Of a stretch of 64,000 bases of DNA, positions 1 to 8,526 are shown piece after piece (position 1 is the stretch's first letter; each line of letters opens with the position of its first letter). Origin of the DNA: DATAVB01 sp036267955 (GTDB taxonomy: Bacteria; Actinomycetota; Actinomycetes; Mycobacteriales; QHCD01); contig DATAVB010000058.1 in assembly GCA_036267955.1 (NCBI GenBank), positions 5,145-69,144 of the forward strand, read 5' to 3'. The notes under the pieces were generated by a model. It did no database searches. It was not told where the DNA came from and saw only the letters and a list, made by a program, of their open reading frames with translations. Position numbers and translations under genes: made by a program.

Positions 1-133
1 CCACGAACTGCAGCCTCTTCGCGGTCGGGGCGGCGATGTCCACCTCGTAGCCCTCTTCGAGTAGCCGCTGATAGGGATAGAAGACCTCGAGCGACTCGGC
101 GGCGTCGCCGGTGAGGATCAGCACCTTCGGCAT
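1..133 (-). CDS. DJ-1/PfpI family protein, N-terminal fragment
   Basis: Only the first 44 codons lie in the window; the rest is off the left edge. The translation begins MPKVLILTGDAAESLEVFYP and continues with a Rossmann-like pattern (GYEVDIAAP). This is the usual N-terminus of class I glutamine-amidotransferase-like DJ-1/PfpI proteins, which include proteases, chaperones and deglycases. The catalytic cysteine region is outside the window, so the activity cannot be judged. The ATG at 133 has a GGGAG ribosome site 6 nt upstream. An in-frame ATG at 172 with a close GGAAGG is a possible alternative that would add 13 residues. It runs in the same direction as the DUF5703 and RecD-like genes upstream. 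Confidence 0.7.
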   Translation of the reverse strand, partial: MPKVLILTGDAAESLEVFYPYQRLLEEGYEVDIAAPTAKRLQFV

Positions 134-360
134 GGCGAACTCCCAGACGTTGCGGAATGAGAATTCGAGCATCGTCCTTCCGCGCCGCTGACGCCAGGGT
201 CGAGCGTGCGGAGCGGCGCCGGAGTGCCACGTTTCGCGGGTTTGCGGGCCCGATTTGTGCAGCCGGCCGGCACAATGAGCCTCCACCATCATCGTGACCG
301 CGTTATGCCGGCCATAGGCGGCACAACGCAGACACCACGAGCCACCTCCGGCGATCTGCG

Positions 361-382
361 CCCCCGCACCTCTGATCGGGGG
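361..382 (-). terminator. GC hairpin after the DUF5703 gene
   Basis: A CCCCCG/CGGGGG stem of 6 bp with a 10-nt loop starts about 30 nt beyond the stop codon of the minus-strand DUF5703 gene. There is no T-run. It may be an actinobacterial-type terminator, or chance in GC-rich DNA. Confidence 0.35.
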
Positions 383-411
383 ACCGGACGGCATTGGTTA
401 ACCAGAGGGTG

Positions 412-645
412 TTACAGAACGGGGCCGGGCAGCTGGTGTCTACCGCGCTTGCGGCGGAGCCAGACCTTCCGCGTCCCGTCCGCGTGCAGCTGGAGCTTCG
501 CGAGCTCCCAGCCGGCGAACTCTGCCTGCAGGGCCAACTGAACTGCTGTGGTGGCGCGGTCGGTGCCCGGCGGTATCCGCACCGGCGCGTACTCGTAATC
601 CGCTTCGACCACGGCCTCGGCAACCGTCATCCCTGCATTCTGCAC
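412..645 (-). CDS. DUF5703 family small protein
   Basis: A 77-residue protein whose core reads YEYAPVRIPPGTDRATTAV and ends GTRKVWLRRKR. This matches the compact actinobacterial DUF5703 family, which has no known function. The basic Trp/Leu/Arg-rich end and the conserved GWELAKLQLHADG stretch are visible; there is no signal peptide or membrane segment. The GTG at 645 is preferred because GGCGGGG lies 5 nt upstream. The ATG at 630 would give 72 residues but has no spaced ribosome site. It follows the RecD-like helicase by 74 nt on the same strand, so co-transcription is plausible. Confidence 0.7.
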   Translation of the reverse strand: MQNAGMTVAEAVVEADYEYAPVRIPPGTDRATTAVQLALQAEFAGWELAKLQLHADGTRKVWLRRKRGRHQLPGPVL

Positions 646-719
646 GTTAACCCCGCCGACGTCTCCCCGCCCCGCATCGTTTTGTTGTTCGGAACCTGTC
701 CGGAGTCGGTCGGACGGCG

Positions 720-2624
720 CTATTCCGGCGCCGCATCGGTCAACAGCTCGGCCAACCGGGTGCGCCGTGGCGCCGCTCCGACCCGGCGCACCGCGTGCGC
801 CACGGCAGGCCCGGCCGCGTGCACGATCGACAGGTGCCGCTGGGCCCGGGTGAACGCGGTGTAGATCAACGGCCGGGACAGCATCCGGCCCGCCTCCGGG
901 GGGAGCACGGTGACCACGGCCGGCCACTCCGAGCCCTGCGCCCGGTGCACCGTGATGGCCCAGCCGTGCAGCAGGTCACCGAGCGCCTTGCCGAGCACCT
1001 TCGCCGGGCCGGAGGCGAAGGCGACCGTCACCATGCCGGCGCCGGCCTCGGTCACCACACCCACCTCGCCGTTGGCGTAGCCGAACGGCTCGGCGTCCAG
1101 GTGGTTGGCGGTGGCCACGACCCGGTCGCCCACATCGAAGCCACGGACCACGCCGGCGCCCGGATTCAGCGCCGCCTTCAACGCCTTGTTGAGCGCCGCC
1201 GTCCCGGCCGGTCCGCGGTGCACCGGCGTCACCACCTGCACCTCGGCCGGGGCGATCCCGAGTGCCCGCGGAATGGAGTCGGTCACCAGCTGGACCACCC
1301 GGTGAGCGGCCTCGCTGGAACCGGCGGTCGGTACGACCACCACCTCGCGGTCCGGTGCGTCGATCGACGGCAGGTCGCCGCCCCGTACCGCGGTGGCCAG
1401 CCGAGCGATGGCGCCACCCTCGGCCTGCCGGTAGAGCGTGGTCAGTTCGGTGACCGGCACCGCGCCGGACTCGACGATGTCGGCGAGCACCCGGCCCGGA
1501 CCGATGGACGGCAACTGCGCGGGGTCGCCGACGATGAGTAGGTGGGTGCCCTCCGAGCACGCCTCCAAAAGGCCGGCGGCCAGTTCCACGTCCAGCATCG
1601 AGGTCTCGTCGACGACAACCAGATCCGCGTCCAGCGGCCAGTCCGGCCCGCGGGAGAACTCCGGCCCCAGGCCGGGTCTGGCCCGGCCGCCGGCCTGCGC
1701 GCCGAGCAGCCGGTGCAGGGTGCTGGCCGAGGAACCGACCAGTTCCTCCAGCCGTTTGGCGGCCCGTCCGGTCGGCGCGGCCAGCGCGACGGTCTTGCCG
1801 GCGGCCTCGGCCAACCGCACCACCGCGGCGACCGTGTGGCTCTTGCCGGTGCCGGGCCCGCCGGTGAGCACACTGACGCCGTGTTCGAGGGTGGCCGCGA
1901 CGGCGTTCCACTGCCGTTCGTCCAGCTTGTCATCCGGTGTGTGCGCGCCGTCGCCGAAGGGTTTGGCCGAGCCCAGCAACGCCGCCAACGCCTCGGCGCA
2001 TCGCTCCTCGGCCAGCGCGTAGCGCTCCAGCGCCAGGACCGACTCGTCCCGACTCATCGCGGCAACGACTCCGCCGGCCTGGCAGGCGCCGCTGATGGCG
2101 GCCTTCACATCCCGTACGCCCATCGTCGCGATCGCCGAGACGGTGGCGTCGACCGGCGCGACCGTGTGGCCGTCCCGGGCGGCCCGGCCGAGGCTGAAGG
2201 AGACGAGCGCGCGACCGCGGCGCGGATCGTCCCGGTCGAACCGGCCCAGTGCGGCGACGGCGCAGCGGTCGGCCTCGTTGATCGAGATCTCCGGCAGGGT
2301 CAGCAGCAGCCAGGGGTCCTCGCGCAGCGCCTCGCCGACCTGTTCGCCGAGCGCGTCGGTCAGCCGACCCGCCAACCGCACCGGCAGTCCCGCCGCCACC
2401 ACCAACTTGGCCGCGTCGTACACCGGCGCGGCCTTCGTCCAGGTGTCCAGCAGCCGATCCGCCCGCACAGCGCCGATCCCGCGCATGGCCCGCAGGCGCT
2501 CGGCCGTCACGTCAGCGGCGCAGAGAATCCCGGCGTCCGGCAGCGCGTCGGTCAGCAGCCGCCCGACACCCGGCCAGAGTCCGGCGGCGCAGAACTCGGC
2601 GAAGATGGGATCGGGTTGCGGCAC
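720..2624 (-). CDS. RecD-like superfamily 1 DNA helicase
   Basis: A 634-residue ATP-dependent 5'-3' DNA helicase of the RecD/RecD2 type. The N-terminal third holds helix-hairpin-helix-like sequence (GIGAVRADRLLDTW, about residues 50-63). The motor has Walker A GGPGTGKSHT (about 254-263), motif Ia APTGRAAKRL, a DET box (VVVDETSMLD), motif III GDPAQLPSIGPG, and a UvrD-like C-terminal motif TVHRAQGSEW. It lacks the RecB/RecC partners in this window and is slightly shorter than typical RecD2 (about 700-750 residues). The GTG start at 2624 is preceded by TAGGCT (2633-2638), 8 nt away, so a leaderless transcript is possible. The exact role in repair is inferred. Confidence 0.85.
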   Translation of the reverse strand: MPQPDPIFAEFCAAGLWPGVGRLLTDALPDAGILCAADVTAERLRAMRGIGAVRADRLLDTWTKAAPVYDAAKLVVAAGLPVRLAGRLTDALGEQVGEALREDPWLLLTLPEISINEADRCAVAALGRFDRDDPRRGRALVSFSLGRAARDGHTVAPVDATVSAIATMGVRDVKAAISGACQAGGVVAAMSRDESVLALERYALAEERCAEALAALLGSAKPFGDGAHTPDDKLDERQWNAVAATLEHGVSVLTGGPGTGKSHTVAAVVRLAEAAGKTVALAAPTGRAAKRLEELVGSSASTLHRLLGAQAGGRARPGLGPEFSRGPDWPLDADLVVVDETSMLDVELAAGLLEACSEGTHLLIVGDPAQLPSIGPGRVLADIVESGAVPVTELTTLYRQAEGGAIARLATAVRGGDLPSIDAPDREVVVVPTAGSSEAAHRVVQLVTDSIPRALGIAPAEVQVVTPVHRGPAGTAALNKALKAALNPGAGVVRGFDVGDRVVATANHLDAEPFGYANGEVGVVTEAGAGMVTVAFASGPAKVLGKALGDLLHGWAITVHRAQGSEWPAVVTVLPPEAGRMLSRPLIYTAFTRAQRHLSIVHAAGPAVAHAVRRVGAAPRRTRLAELLTDAAPE

Positions 2625-2688
2625 AGTGGGCCAGCCTACCGAGATTGGCGGCCCGGATGCGTCGACGACCAGGCGTGTCTGTGGATAG

Positions 2689-3660
2689 TCAGCGGTGCTC
2701 GGGATATCCCGTCGGCGCAGCCGAGATGTCGTCGAGCGCGGCGCAGATCTCGATCGGCAGCCGCACCTCGTCGGTGGCCAGTGATCCCATCAACTGACCG
2801 ACGGTGCGGGCGCCCACGATCGGGGCGACGACGCCGGGGCGGTCCCGCACCCAGGCCAGCGCCACCGCGAGTGGTGAGGTGCCGAGGCCCTCGGCGGCCG
2901 TGGCGACGGCCTCGACCACCCGGGCCGCGTCGTCGGTCAGGTACGGGTCGACGAATTCGCTGAAGTGCGGTGAGGCGCCGCGGGAATCCGACGGCGAGCC
3001 GTGCCGGTATTTCCCGGTGAGCACGCCGCGGCCCAACGGCGACCAGGGGAGCAGTCCGATGCCGGCGTGTTCGGCGGCGGCGACCGTCTCGCGTTCCACG
3101 CCGCGCTGCAGCAGCGAGTACTCGACCTGGTTGGAGATGATCGGCACCCGCCCCGGCCACGCCTGCTGCCAGGTTGCGGCGGCCGAGGTCTGCCAGCCAC
3201 AGAAGTTCGAGACGCCCACATAACGCGCCCGGCCGCTGGACACGGCGGCGTCCAGCGCGGCGAGGGTCTCCTCCAGCGGCGTGTGCTCGTCCCAGGCGTG
3301 CAACTGCCACAGGTCGACGTAATCGGTCTGCAGCCGGCGCAGCGAGGCGTCGAGCGCGGTGAGCAGGTGACCGCGGGAGGAGCCGCGGCCCATCCCGCCC
3401 GGCCCGGTCCGGCCGTACGCCTTGGTGGCGATGACCATTTCGGCGCGCGGAACCACCTCCGAGAGCAGTTGGCCCAGAACGCGCTCACTGGCTCCGCCGG
3501 CGTACACGTCGGCGGTGTCGATGAGGGTGCCGCCCTGATCGCGGAAGGCGCTGAGCTGCGCGGTGGCGTCCTCGGCATCGGTGTCCTGACCCCAGGTCAT
3601 CGTCCCGAGCCCGAGCCGCGACACCTGCAGACCACTACGGCCCAGTGCCCGTTCCTCCAT
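2689..3660 (-). CDS. Aldo/keto reductase
   Basis: A 323-residue NAD(P)H-dependent aldo/keto reductase, a TIM-barrel cytosolic enzyme reducing aldehydes or ketones. The catalytic tetrad is recognisable: Asp and Tyr in DTADVYAGGASE, Lys in IATKAYG, and His in WQLHAWDEHT. A C-terminal cofactor segment (IVGARTVGQL) is also present. The reading frame stays open upstream. The ATG at 3660 is chosen because the protein then begins MEERALGRSGLQVSRLGLGT, as in the family, and GGGAGGA lies just upstream. The substrate is unknown. It lies downstream of two Gfo/Idh/MocA genes but is separated from them by a strong hairpin. Confidence 0.88.
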   Translation of the reverse strand: MEERALGRSGLQVSRLGLGTMTWGQDTDAEDATAQLSAFRDQGGTLIDTADVYAGGASERVLGQLLSEVVPRAEMVIATKAYGRTGPGGMGRGSSRGHLLTALDASLRRLQTDYVDLWQLHAWDEHTPLEETLAALDAAVSSGRARYVGVSNFCGWQTSAAATWQQAWPGRVPIISNQVEYSLLQRGVERETVAAAEHAGIGLLPWSPLGRGVLTGKYRHGSPSDSRGASPHFSEFVDPYLTDDAARVVEAVATAAEGLGTSPLAVALAWVRDRPGVVAPIVGARTVGQLMGSLATDEVRLPIEICAALDDISAAPTGYPEHR

Positions 3661-3790
3661 GCCCCGTTCCTCCCGCTGCTCCGTGCAGTTTCGGCACAAC
3701 TTATCGGGCCGGCGTACGGACGGATGCAGCCGCACTCCCGCGTGGGTCCGGGTTGCCCGGGCGGGGATGGTGGCTGGAGGGGCAGACAGC

Positions 3791-3831
3791 GCGAGACCCC
3801 GGCCGGTACGTGCAATCGGCCGGGGTCCCGC
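3791..3831 (-). terminator. Strong hairpin terminator after the Gfo/Idh operon
   Basis: An 11-bp perfect stem, GACCCCGGCCG (3795-3805) with CGGCCGGGGTC (3817-3827), can be lengthened past one mismatch to about 15 bp. It starts 15 nt beyond the stop codon of the minus-strand oxidoreductase. It has no U-run, which is usual in actinobacteria. It separates the sugar operon from the aldo/keto reductase. Confidence 0.65.
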
Positions 3832-3841
3832 GGAGACAGAA

Positions 3842-4843
3842 TCAGAGCTCGGAGAGCGCGACGATCCGCTTCTCCTCGACCGACTTGTACGCGCCAAGGA
3901 TCATCTTGAGGACGTTGAGGCCCTCCTCCTCGGTGTTCACCGGCCGCTTTCCGTCGCGGACGCAGGCGACGAAGTCGGCGATCTCGGCGGCGAAGGCATT
4001 GACCTCGGGGAATTCGATCGTGTGCGTTTCGCCACGGATCTCCTTGTGCCACAAGGTCTTTCCGTCACTCCACAGGCTGCCGTTCTCGCCGACGACGGAG
4101 AATTTCTCGGTCACCGCGGCCGGCTCGTACGCCCAACTGGTGACGATGCTGCCGACCTTGCCGTCGGCGAACCGGACCAGCACCTGGGCCGAGTCCTCAC
4201 CCTCGGAGAAGGTGAGCTTGTGGGTGGAGACCATCGCGGCCACCTCGGTCGGCTCACTCGCCGCGAGGTAGAGCAGCAGGTACGACGGGTGGTAGCCGGT
4301 GTCGATCAGCTCGCCGCCGCCCGCGGTCTCCTTGTGCGCCCGCCAGCCCATCCCGTCCGAGGAGGTCATCTTGTTGGAGAAGCTGTCGGTGGTTCGCAGC
4401 TCGTAGACCTTGCCGATGATGCCCTCGTCCAGCAGCTCCCGGGCCTTGGCGACCGGCGGCATGAAGAGCTGGTTGTGCGCGCACATCAGCGTGACGCCGT
4501 TGGCCGCGACCGCCGCCCGGACCCGCTCGCCCTCCTCGGTGGTGAGGCACAGCGGCTTCTCGCAGAGGATGTGCTTGCCGGCGTTCGCCGCTGCGATGAT
4601 GGCGTCGGCGTGCAGGTGGTGCGGCAGGCAGATGTCCACCGCGTCGATGTCGGCGGCCTTGATCATCTCGTTGTAGTCGCTGAAGACCGCGGCCCCGCCG
4701 GCCTGCTCGGCCCGCCGGTCGGCGTTCTCCTTGACCACATCGGCGACCGCCGTGATCTTGGCCTGGTCCGGAATGGCGAGATATCCGTTGACGTGCGGGT
4801 TGGCGATGCCGCCGGCTCCGATGAGCCCAATTTTCACAGTCAC
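3842..4843 (-). CDS. Gfo/Idh/MocA family oxidoreductase
   Basis: A 333-residue NAD(P)-dependent dehydrogenase of the glucose-fructose/inositol dehydrogenase family. The N-terminal Rossmann domain begins MTVKIGLIGAGGIANPHVNG, with the dinucleotide loop GAGGIA. The signature EKP motif (ILCEKPLCLTTEEGE) marks the junction to the C-terminal alpha/beta domain, and a conserved GELIDTGYHPSYLLLYLAA helix follows. It is the second gene of a two-gene operon, 11 nt after the stop of the related gene at 4855. Such tandem pairs usually act in sugar or inositol-derivative catabolism. The substrate cannot be read from the sequence. No transporter is linked. Confidence 0.85.
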   Translation of the reverse strand: MTVKIGLIGAGGIANPHVNGYLAIPDQAKITAVADVVKENADRRAEQAGGAAVFSDYNEMIKAADIDAVDICLPHHLHADAIIAAANAGKHILCEKPLCLTTEEGERVRAAVAANGVTLMCAHNQLFMPPVAKARELLDEGIIGKVYELRTTDSFSNKMTSSDGMGWRAHKETAGGGELIDTGYHPSYLLLYLAASEPTEVAAMVSTHKLTFSEGEDSAQVLVRFADGKVGSIVTSWAYEPAAVTEKFSVVGENGSLWSDGKTLWHKEIRGETHTIEFPEVNAFAAEIADFVACVRDGKRPVNTEEEGLNVLKMILGAYKSVEEKRIVALSEL

Positions 4844-4854
4844 GATCTGTCCCC

Positions 4855-5841
4855 TTAGGAAAGGCTGTTCAGCGATACGGCCGACCCGCTGGTCGCGGAG
4901 CGATTTGCGGCGTCCATCAGCCGGGTGAGGTCCAGGCCGATGTCGACGTTGTCAGTGGCCCAACTGCCGTTCTCGACGTGCTGCACCCACTGGGTGAACG
5001 CGGACGGTTCGTTGCCCGGGATCTCGACCTCGGACCATTCCTTGGCATCGCCGGTCCGCACCAGCAGCTTGGCCTCCGGGGTGCCGTAGAGCAGGCTGCC
5101 CTCGGTGCCGTGCACCTCGATGGTGAACGGGGAGTGCCGGTTGGAGAAGCCCGCCTCGGCGATGCCGAGTTGACCGTTGGGGTAGCGCAGCACGGCGACG
5201 GCGTTGTCCTCGACGGCCCGTCCGGTGATGTGGCCGTAGCTGGCCTGCACGCTTTCCGGCAGCCCACCGAAGAGCCGGTTCAGATACATCGGGTGGCAAC
5301 CCAGGTCGACCATCGCGCCGCCACCGGTCGGGATCGGGTCGAAGAAGTGGGCCGGGAGCCAGCCCTCGCCGACCGCCCCGTTGTGGGAGAGCCGGACCCG
5401 GACGAGAGTGATCTGGCCGAGGTCGCCGGACGCAATCACCTTCTGGACGGCCTGCGTATAGCCGTCGTACAGGCGGGGGAGTGACAGGACCAGGCTGACG
5501 CCGGCCTTGCGCACCTCGGCGAGGATTGCCTCGGCGTCGGTAAGGGTCAGCGCGAGCACCTTCTCGGTGAAGATGTGCTTGCCGGCCCGGGCCGCCGCGG
5601 TGATCACCTCGGGGTGCACGTTGCTCGGCGTATCGACGATGACGCCGTCGATCTCCGGATCCTTCAGCAGTTCCTCGAGATTGTCGTGGAACGGCACCTT
5701 CAGCTCTTCGGCCCGGGCCCGCCCGCGCGCCGCGTCCTCATCCCAGGCCGCGACGATCTCGACACCGGGATGCTCGGTCGCCTGGCGGGCGTAATCGCGG
5801 GCGTGGACGTGCCAGAAACTCAGCATCGCGACGCGGATCAT
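4855..5841 (-). CDS. Gfo/Idh/MocA family oxidoreductase
   Basis: A 328-residue dehydrogenase of the same family as its downstream neighbour but clearly diverged from it. It starts MIRVAMLSFWHVHARDYARQ, so the usual GxGxxG loop is replaced by SFWHVHA, as in a known subset of the family. The signature lysine is kept in FTEKVLALTLTDAE, where Val replaces the Pro of EKP. The C-terminal part contains GGGAMVDLGCHPMYL, with the conserved GC(H)P turn. It is the first gene of the operon, read from a TAGGGT box and LacI-like operator at 5861-5883. GGGAAGG precedes the start. It is likely a sugar dehydrogenase, substrate unknown. Confidence 0.85.
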   Translation of the reverse strand: MIRVAMLSFWHVHARDYARQATEHPGVEIVAAWDEDAARGRARAEELKVPFHDNLEELLKDPEIDGVIVDTPSNVHPEVITAAARAGKHIFTEKVLALTLTDAEAILAEVRKAGVSLVLSLPRLYDGYTQAVQKVIASGDLGQITLVRVRLSHNGAVGEGWLPAHFFDPIPTGGGAMVDLGCHPMYLNRLFGGLPESVQASYGHITGRAVEDNAVAVLRYPNGQLGIAEAGFSNRHSPFTIEVHGTEGSLLYGTPEAKLLVRTGDAKEWSEVEIPGNEPSAFTQWVQHVENGSWATDNVDIGLDLTRLMDAANRSATSGSAVSLNSLS

Positions 5842-5860
5842 CGGGTCCTTCCCTCAAGCT

Positions 5861-5883
5861 TCAACGTTGACAAATCGACCCTA
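5861..5883 (-). promoter_or_regulatory. Promoter -10 box with LacI-type operator
   Basis: Reading the minus strand, TAGGGT (5878-5883) is followed by the perfect 10-nt palindrome TCAACGTTGA (5861-5870), which would lie near the transcription start. The central AACGTT is the hallmark of LacI/GalR-family operators. The site sits in front of two sugar-dehydrogenase-like genes, which suits carbohydrate control. The regulator is not in the window. Confidence 0.5.
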
Positions 5884-5961
5884 GAACCGCAGGCAGGTCC
5901 GGCACAGGGCACTGACCACAACTGGACGTGACACGCCGACACGGCATATTCACCAGCTGGG

Positions 5962-7153
5962 CTGACGCGTCGGCGCGTGCTCGGCAGCGCCGCCGGTATC
6001 ACCGGTGCCGCGGTGGCATCAATGGCACTGCCGCCGAACGTACGCAAGGCACTGGCGGCCGAGCCCAACCGTCCCGGCTCCTTCCGCGACATCAAGCACG
6101 TCGTGATGCTGATGCAGGAAGACCGTTCGTTCGACCATTACTTCGGCACCATGGCCGGTGTGGCCGGATTCAACGACCCGCAGGCGATCAAGCAGGCCAA
6201 CGGCCGCTCAATTTTCTACCAGCCCGATTCGGTTAACCCGGACGGATATCTGCTGCCGTTCCACCTGGACACTCTGAGCACCAACGCGCAGGCCATTCCG
6301 TCGACCAGCCACGCCTTCGACGTGCAGCACTCGGCACTCAGCGGCGGCATGTCGAGGTGACCGGCGGTTACACGTGGACCACGTACGCCGAAAGGCTGGA
6401 AGCCGCCAGCGTGCCCTGGAAGGTTTACCTGGAGCCGGAGAGTTCCGGCTACCACATGCTGCAGCATTTCAAGCAGTTCAAGAATGCGCCGACCACGTCC
6501 CCGCTTTATCAGAAGGCGATGACGTACGGCCCGATCGGGCAGTTCGAATACGACGCGATGAACGACAGGTTGCCGGCCGTTCCTGGCTGATGACCTCGGG
6601 CGCATCGACCGAACACCCCAACGACACCCCGGCCGCCGGCGCCGCTTATGTGGCGGCGAAAATCGACGCGATCGCCGCCAATCCCGATGTCTGGGCTAAG
6701 ACGGTATTCATTCTCAATTACGACAGGAACGATGGCCTCTTCGACCACGTGGCCCGTCCGGTCCCGATACCGGGAACGCCGGACGAATTCGTCAAGGACC
6801 TTTCGGTCGGCGGCGGATTCCGGATGCCGTGCACCATTGTTTCGCCGTGGACCGCTGGCGGCTGGGTGGCCAGCCAGAACTTCGACCACACCTCGGCCCT
6901 GCAGTTCCTGGAGAAGTTCGCCGGGGTGAAGGAGACCAACATCAGCGCATGGCGGCGGAAGACCTTCGGTGACCTGACCTCGGCCTTCCGGTTCAACAGG
7001 ACGGCCAAGCCGCCAGTGCTGCCGGACACCTCCGGCCGGGCGATCCTGGCCAGCTACGAGGTCGGTCAGCAGCCCAAGCCGGTGTTCCCGGGCGCCAACC
7101 AGACGCCGCCGAAGCAGGAGAGCGGGCACCGGCCGAGCACGCCCGGTTCCTGA
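5962..7153 (+). pseudogene. Phospholipase C (phosphoesterase family), decayed
   Basis: The remains of a Tat-exported phospholipase C/acid phosphatase-type protein lie in three frames. Piece 1 (to 6360) has a twin-arginine-like start RRRVLGSAAG and HVVMLMQEDRSFDHYFG, then stops after HSALSGGM. Piece 2 (6357-6590) resumes at GGYTWTTYAERLEAA. Piece 3 (from about 6591) resumes at SWLMTSGASTEHP and runs to 7153. About 60-70 residues normally found between the first two pieces are missing, and a one-base shift separates the second and third. No start codon with a ribosome site precedes the leader. Two family motifs are altered: ENRSFDHYFG reads EDRSFDHYFG, and YDENDG reads YDRNDG. Confidence 0.8.
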
Positions 7154-7476
7154 CCGACAGCCCGATAACTCCGGACGACCCTGAAATCCGTACGACGCCG
7201 ATAGCCCGACCGCCGATCGAAGCGCGCTCTACCCGCCAAAACCGGCCTCTGGGCCGGGTAAAGCGCGCTTCGATCGGCCGGCGCGGCCGGTGAACCAGGT
7301 AAAGCGCGCTGCGATCGGGGGACGCGAGCGGTGGACCGGCACGGCGGCACGACGCTCCTGGATCGAGCGAACGCCGACCGATAGACCGGAGGCAGGTCGC
7401 GCTCCGGAGCCGAGTTGACCGTCCCGTAGGGTGACCGGCGACAGCGGGGCTGATCGGCGGACACGGGGCAGGAGAA
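7154..7476. other. Intergenic region with a palindromic element
   Basis: A 323-bp stretch between the phospholipase pseudogene and the F420 oxidoreductase. It holds the 65-nt palindrome at 7213-7277, an extra half-arm at 7296-7318, a TAGGGT box at 7427-7432, and the AGGAGA ribosome site of the next gene. No credible coding sequence is seen. Confidence 0.6.
7213..7277. repeat. 65-nt palindromic repeat, family B copy 1
   Basis: The 23-nt arms (7213-7235 and 7255-7277) pair with one mismatch. The core is ATCGAAGCGCGCTTTACC and its complement, around a 19-nt centre. A second element of exactly the same length lies at 40122-40186. A third, diverged right-hand arm (GGTAAAGCGCGCTGCGATCG) follows at 7298-7317. 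No open frame or transposase is associated. Confidence 0.85.
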
Positions 7477-8526
7477 ATGCGGCTCGGACTCAACCTGGGC
7501 TACTGGGGTGCCGGCAACGATGCCGACAACCTCGCGTTGGCGCGTGCCGCCGACGAGCTCGGCTACTCGGTCGTCTGGGTCGCGGAGGCCTACGGCTCCG
7601 ACGCGCCGACCGTGCTTGCCTGGGTCGCCGCGCAGACCTCCCGGGTCGACATCGGCTCGGCCGTGATGCAGATTCCGGCCCGCACCCCGGCGACGACCGC
7701 GATGACGGCAGCGACTCTCGACACGCTGTCCGGCGGCCGATTCCGTCTGGGGCTGGGAGTTTCAGGGCCGCAGGTCTCCGAGGGCTGGCATGGCGTGCGG
7801 TTCGACTCGCCGCTCGGCCGGTCCCGCGAGTACGTCGCGATCGTGCGGCAGGCGCTGCGCCGGGAGCGGCTGCGCTTCGACGGTGCGCACTACCAGTTGC
7901 CGCTGCCCGACGGTCCCGGCAAGGCACTGACCCTCACGGTGCACCCGGTGCGCGAGCGAATCCCGATCTACCTGGCCTCGATCGGCCCCCGCAACCTGCA
8001 TCTCACCGGTGAGGTCGCCGACGGCTGGCTCGGCATCTTTGTCTCCCCGGAACATTCCGGCGACCAGCTGGCCACGTTGGCCGCGGGCCGGACCGCCGCG
8101 GAGTCCACAATGGACGGATTCGACGTCGTGGCCACCGTTCCGCTCTGTTTTGGCGACGACCACGCCCAGGCGGTCGACCAGGTCCGGCCGTACGCGGCCC
8201 TCTACCTCGGCGGCATGGGCAGCGCGAAACAGAACTTCTACAACGCGCTGGCGGTCCGCATGGGTTACGAGCAGGCCGCGGCCGAGGTGCAGGAGCGCTA
8301 CCTGGCCCGCGACTACGCGGGCGCGGCCGCCGCCGTGCCGGACGATTTCATCGACACCACATCGTTGGTCGGCTCGCCCGCACGGGTGACCGAGAGAATG
8401 CAGGCATATGCGGAGGCCGGAGTGACAACCCTGACCGTCCTGCCCTTCGGGGCGACCCTTGCCGAACGGCTCGACGCCGTCCGGGGCGCGGCGGAAGCGC
8501 TCGACCGCGCCGGGGTGGGTGCGTGA
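7477..8526 (+). CDS. LLM-class F420-dependent oxidoreductase
   Basis: A 349-residue luciferase-like monooxygenase-fold enzyme. The opening MRLGLNLGYWG, VWVAEAYGSDAPTVL and DIGSAVMQIPARTP are typical of the F420-dependent group, as is the TLDTLSGGRFRLGLGVSGP segment that shapes the cofactor pocket. It would use F420H2/F420, although FMN use by other LLM members cannot be excluded. The ATG at 7477 has AGGAGA immediately upstream. Its stop overlaps the GTG start of uppP (GTGA), so the two are translationally coupled. Substrate unknown. Confidence 0.85.
   Translation: MRLGLNLGYWGAGNDADNLALARAADELGYSVVWVAEAYGSDAPTVLAWVAAQTSRVDIGSAVMQIPARTPATTAMTAATLDTLSGGRFRLGLGVSGPQVSEGWHGVRFDSPLGRSREYVAIVRQALRRERLRFDGAHYQLPLPDGPGKALTLTVHPVRERIPIYLASIGPRNLHLTGEVADGWLGIFVSPEHSGDQLATLAAGRTAAESTMDGFDVVATVPLCFGDDHAQAVDQVRPYAALYLGGMGSAKQNFYNALAVRMGYEQAAAEVQERYLARDYAGAAAAVPDDFIDTTSLVGSPARVTERMQAYAEAGVTTLTVLPFGATLAERLDAVRGAAEALDRAGVGA

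Noticed and set aside
395..404. TGGTTAACCA palindrome after the DUF5703 gene
   Set aside because: It is only 10 nt, lies downstream of a gene and has no partner promoter, so it cannot be distinguished from chance.
5928..5943. GACACGCCGACACG, resembling the family A loop
   Set aside because: The stem sequence is absent, so the match is probably chance in GC-rich DNA.
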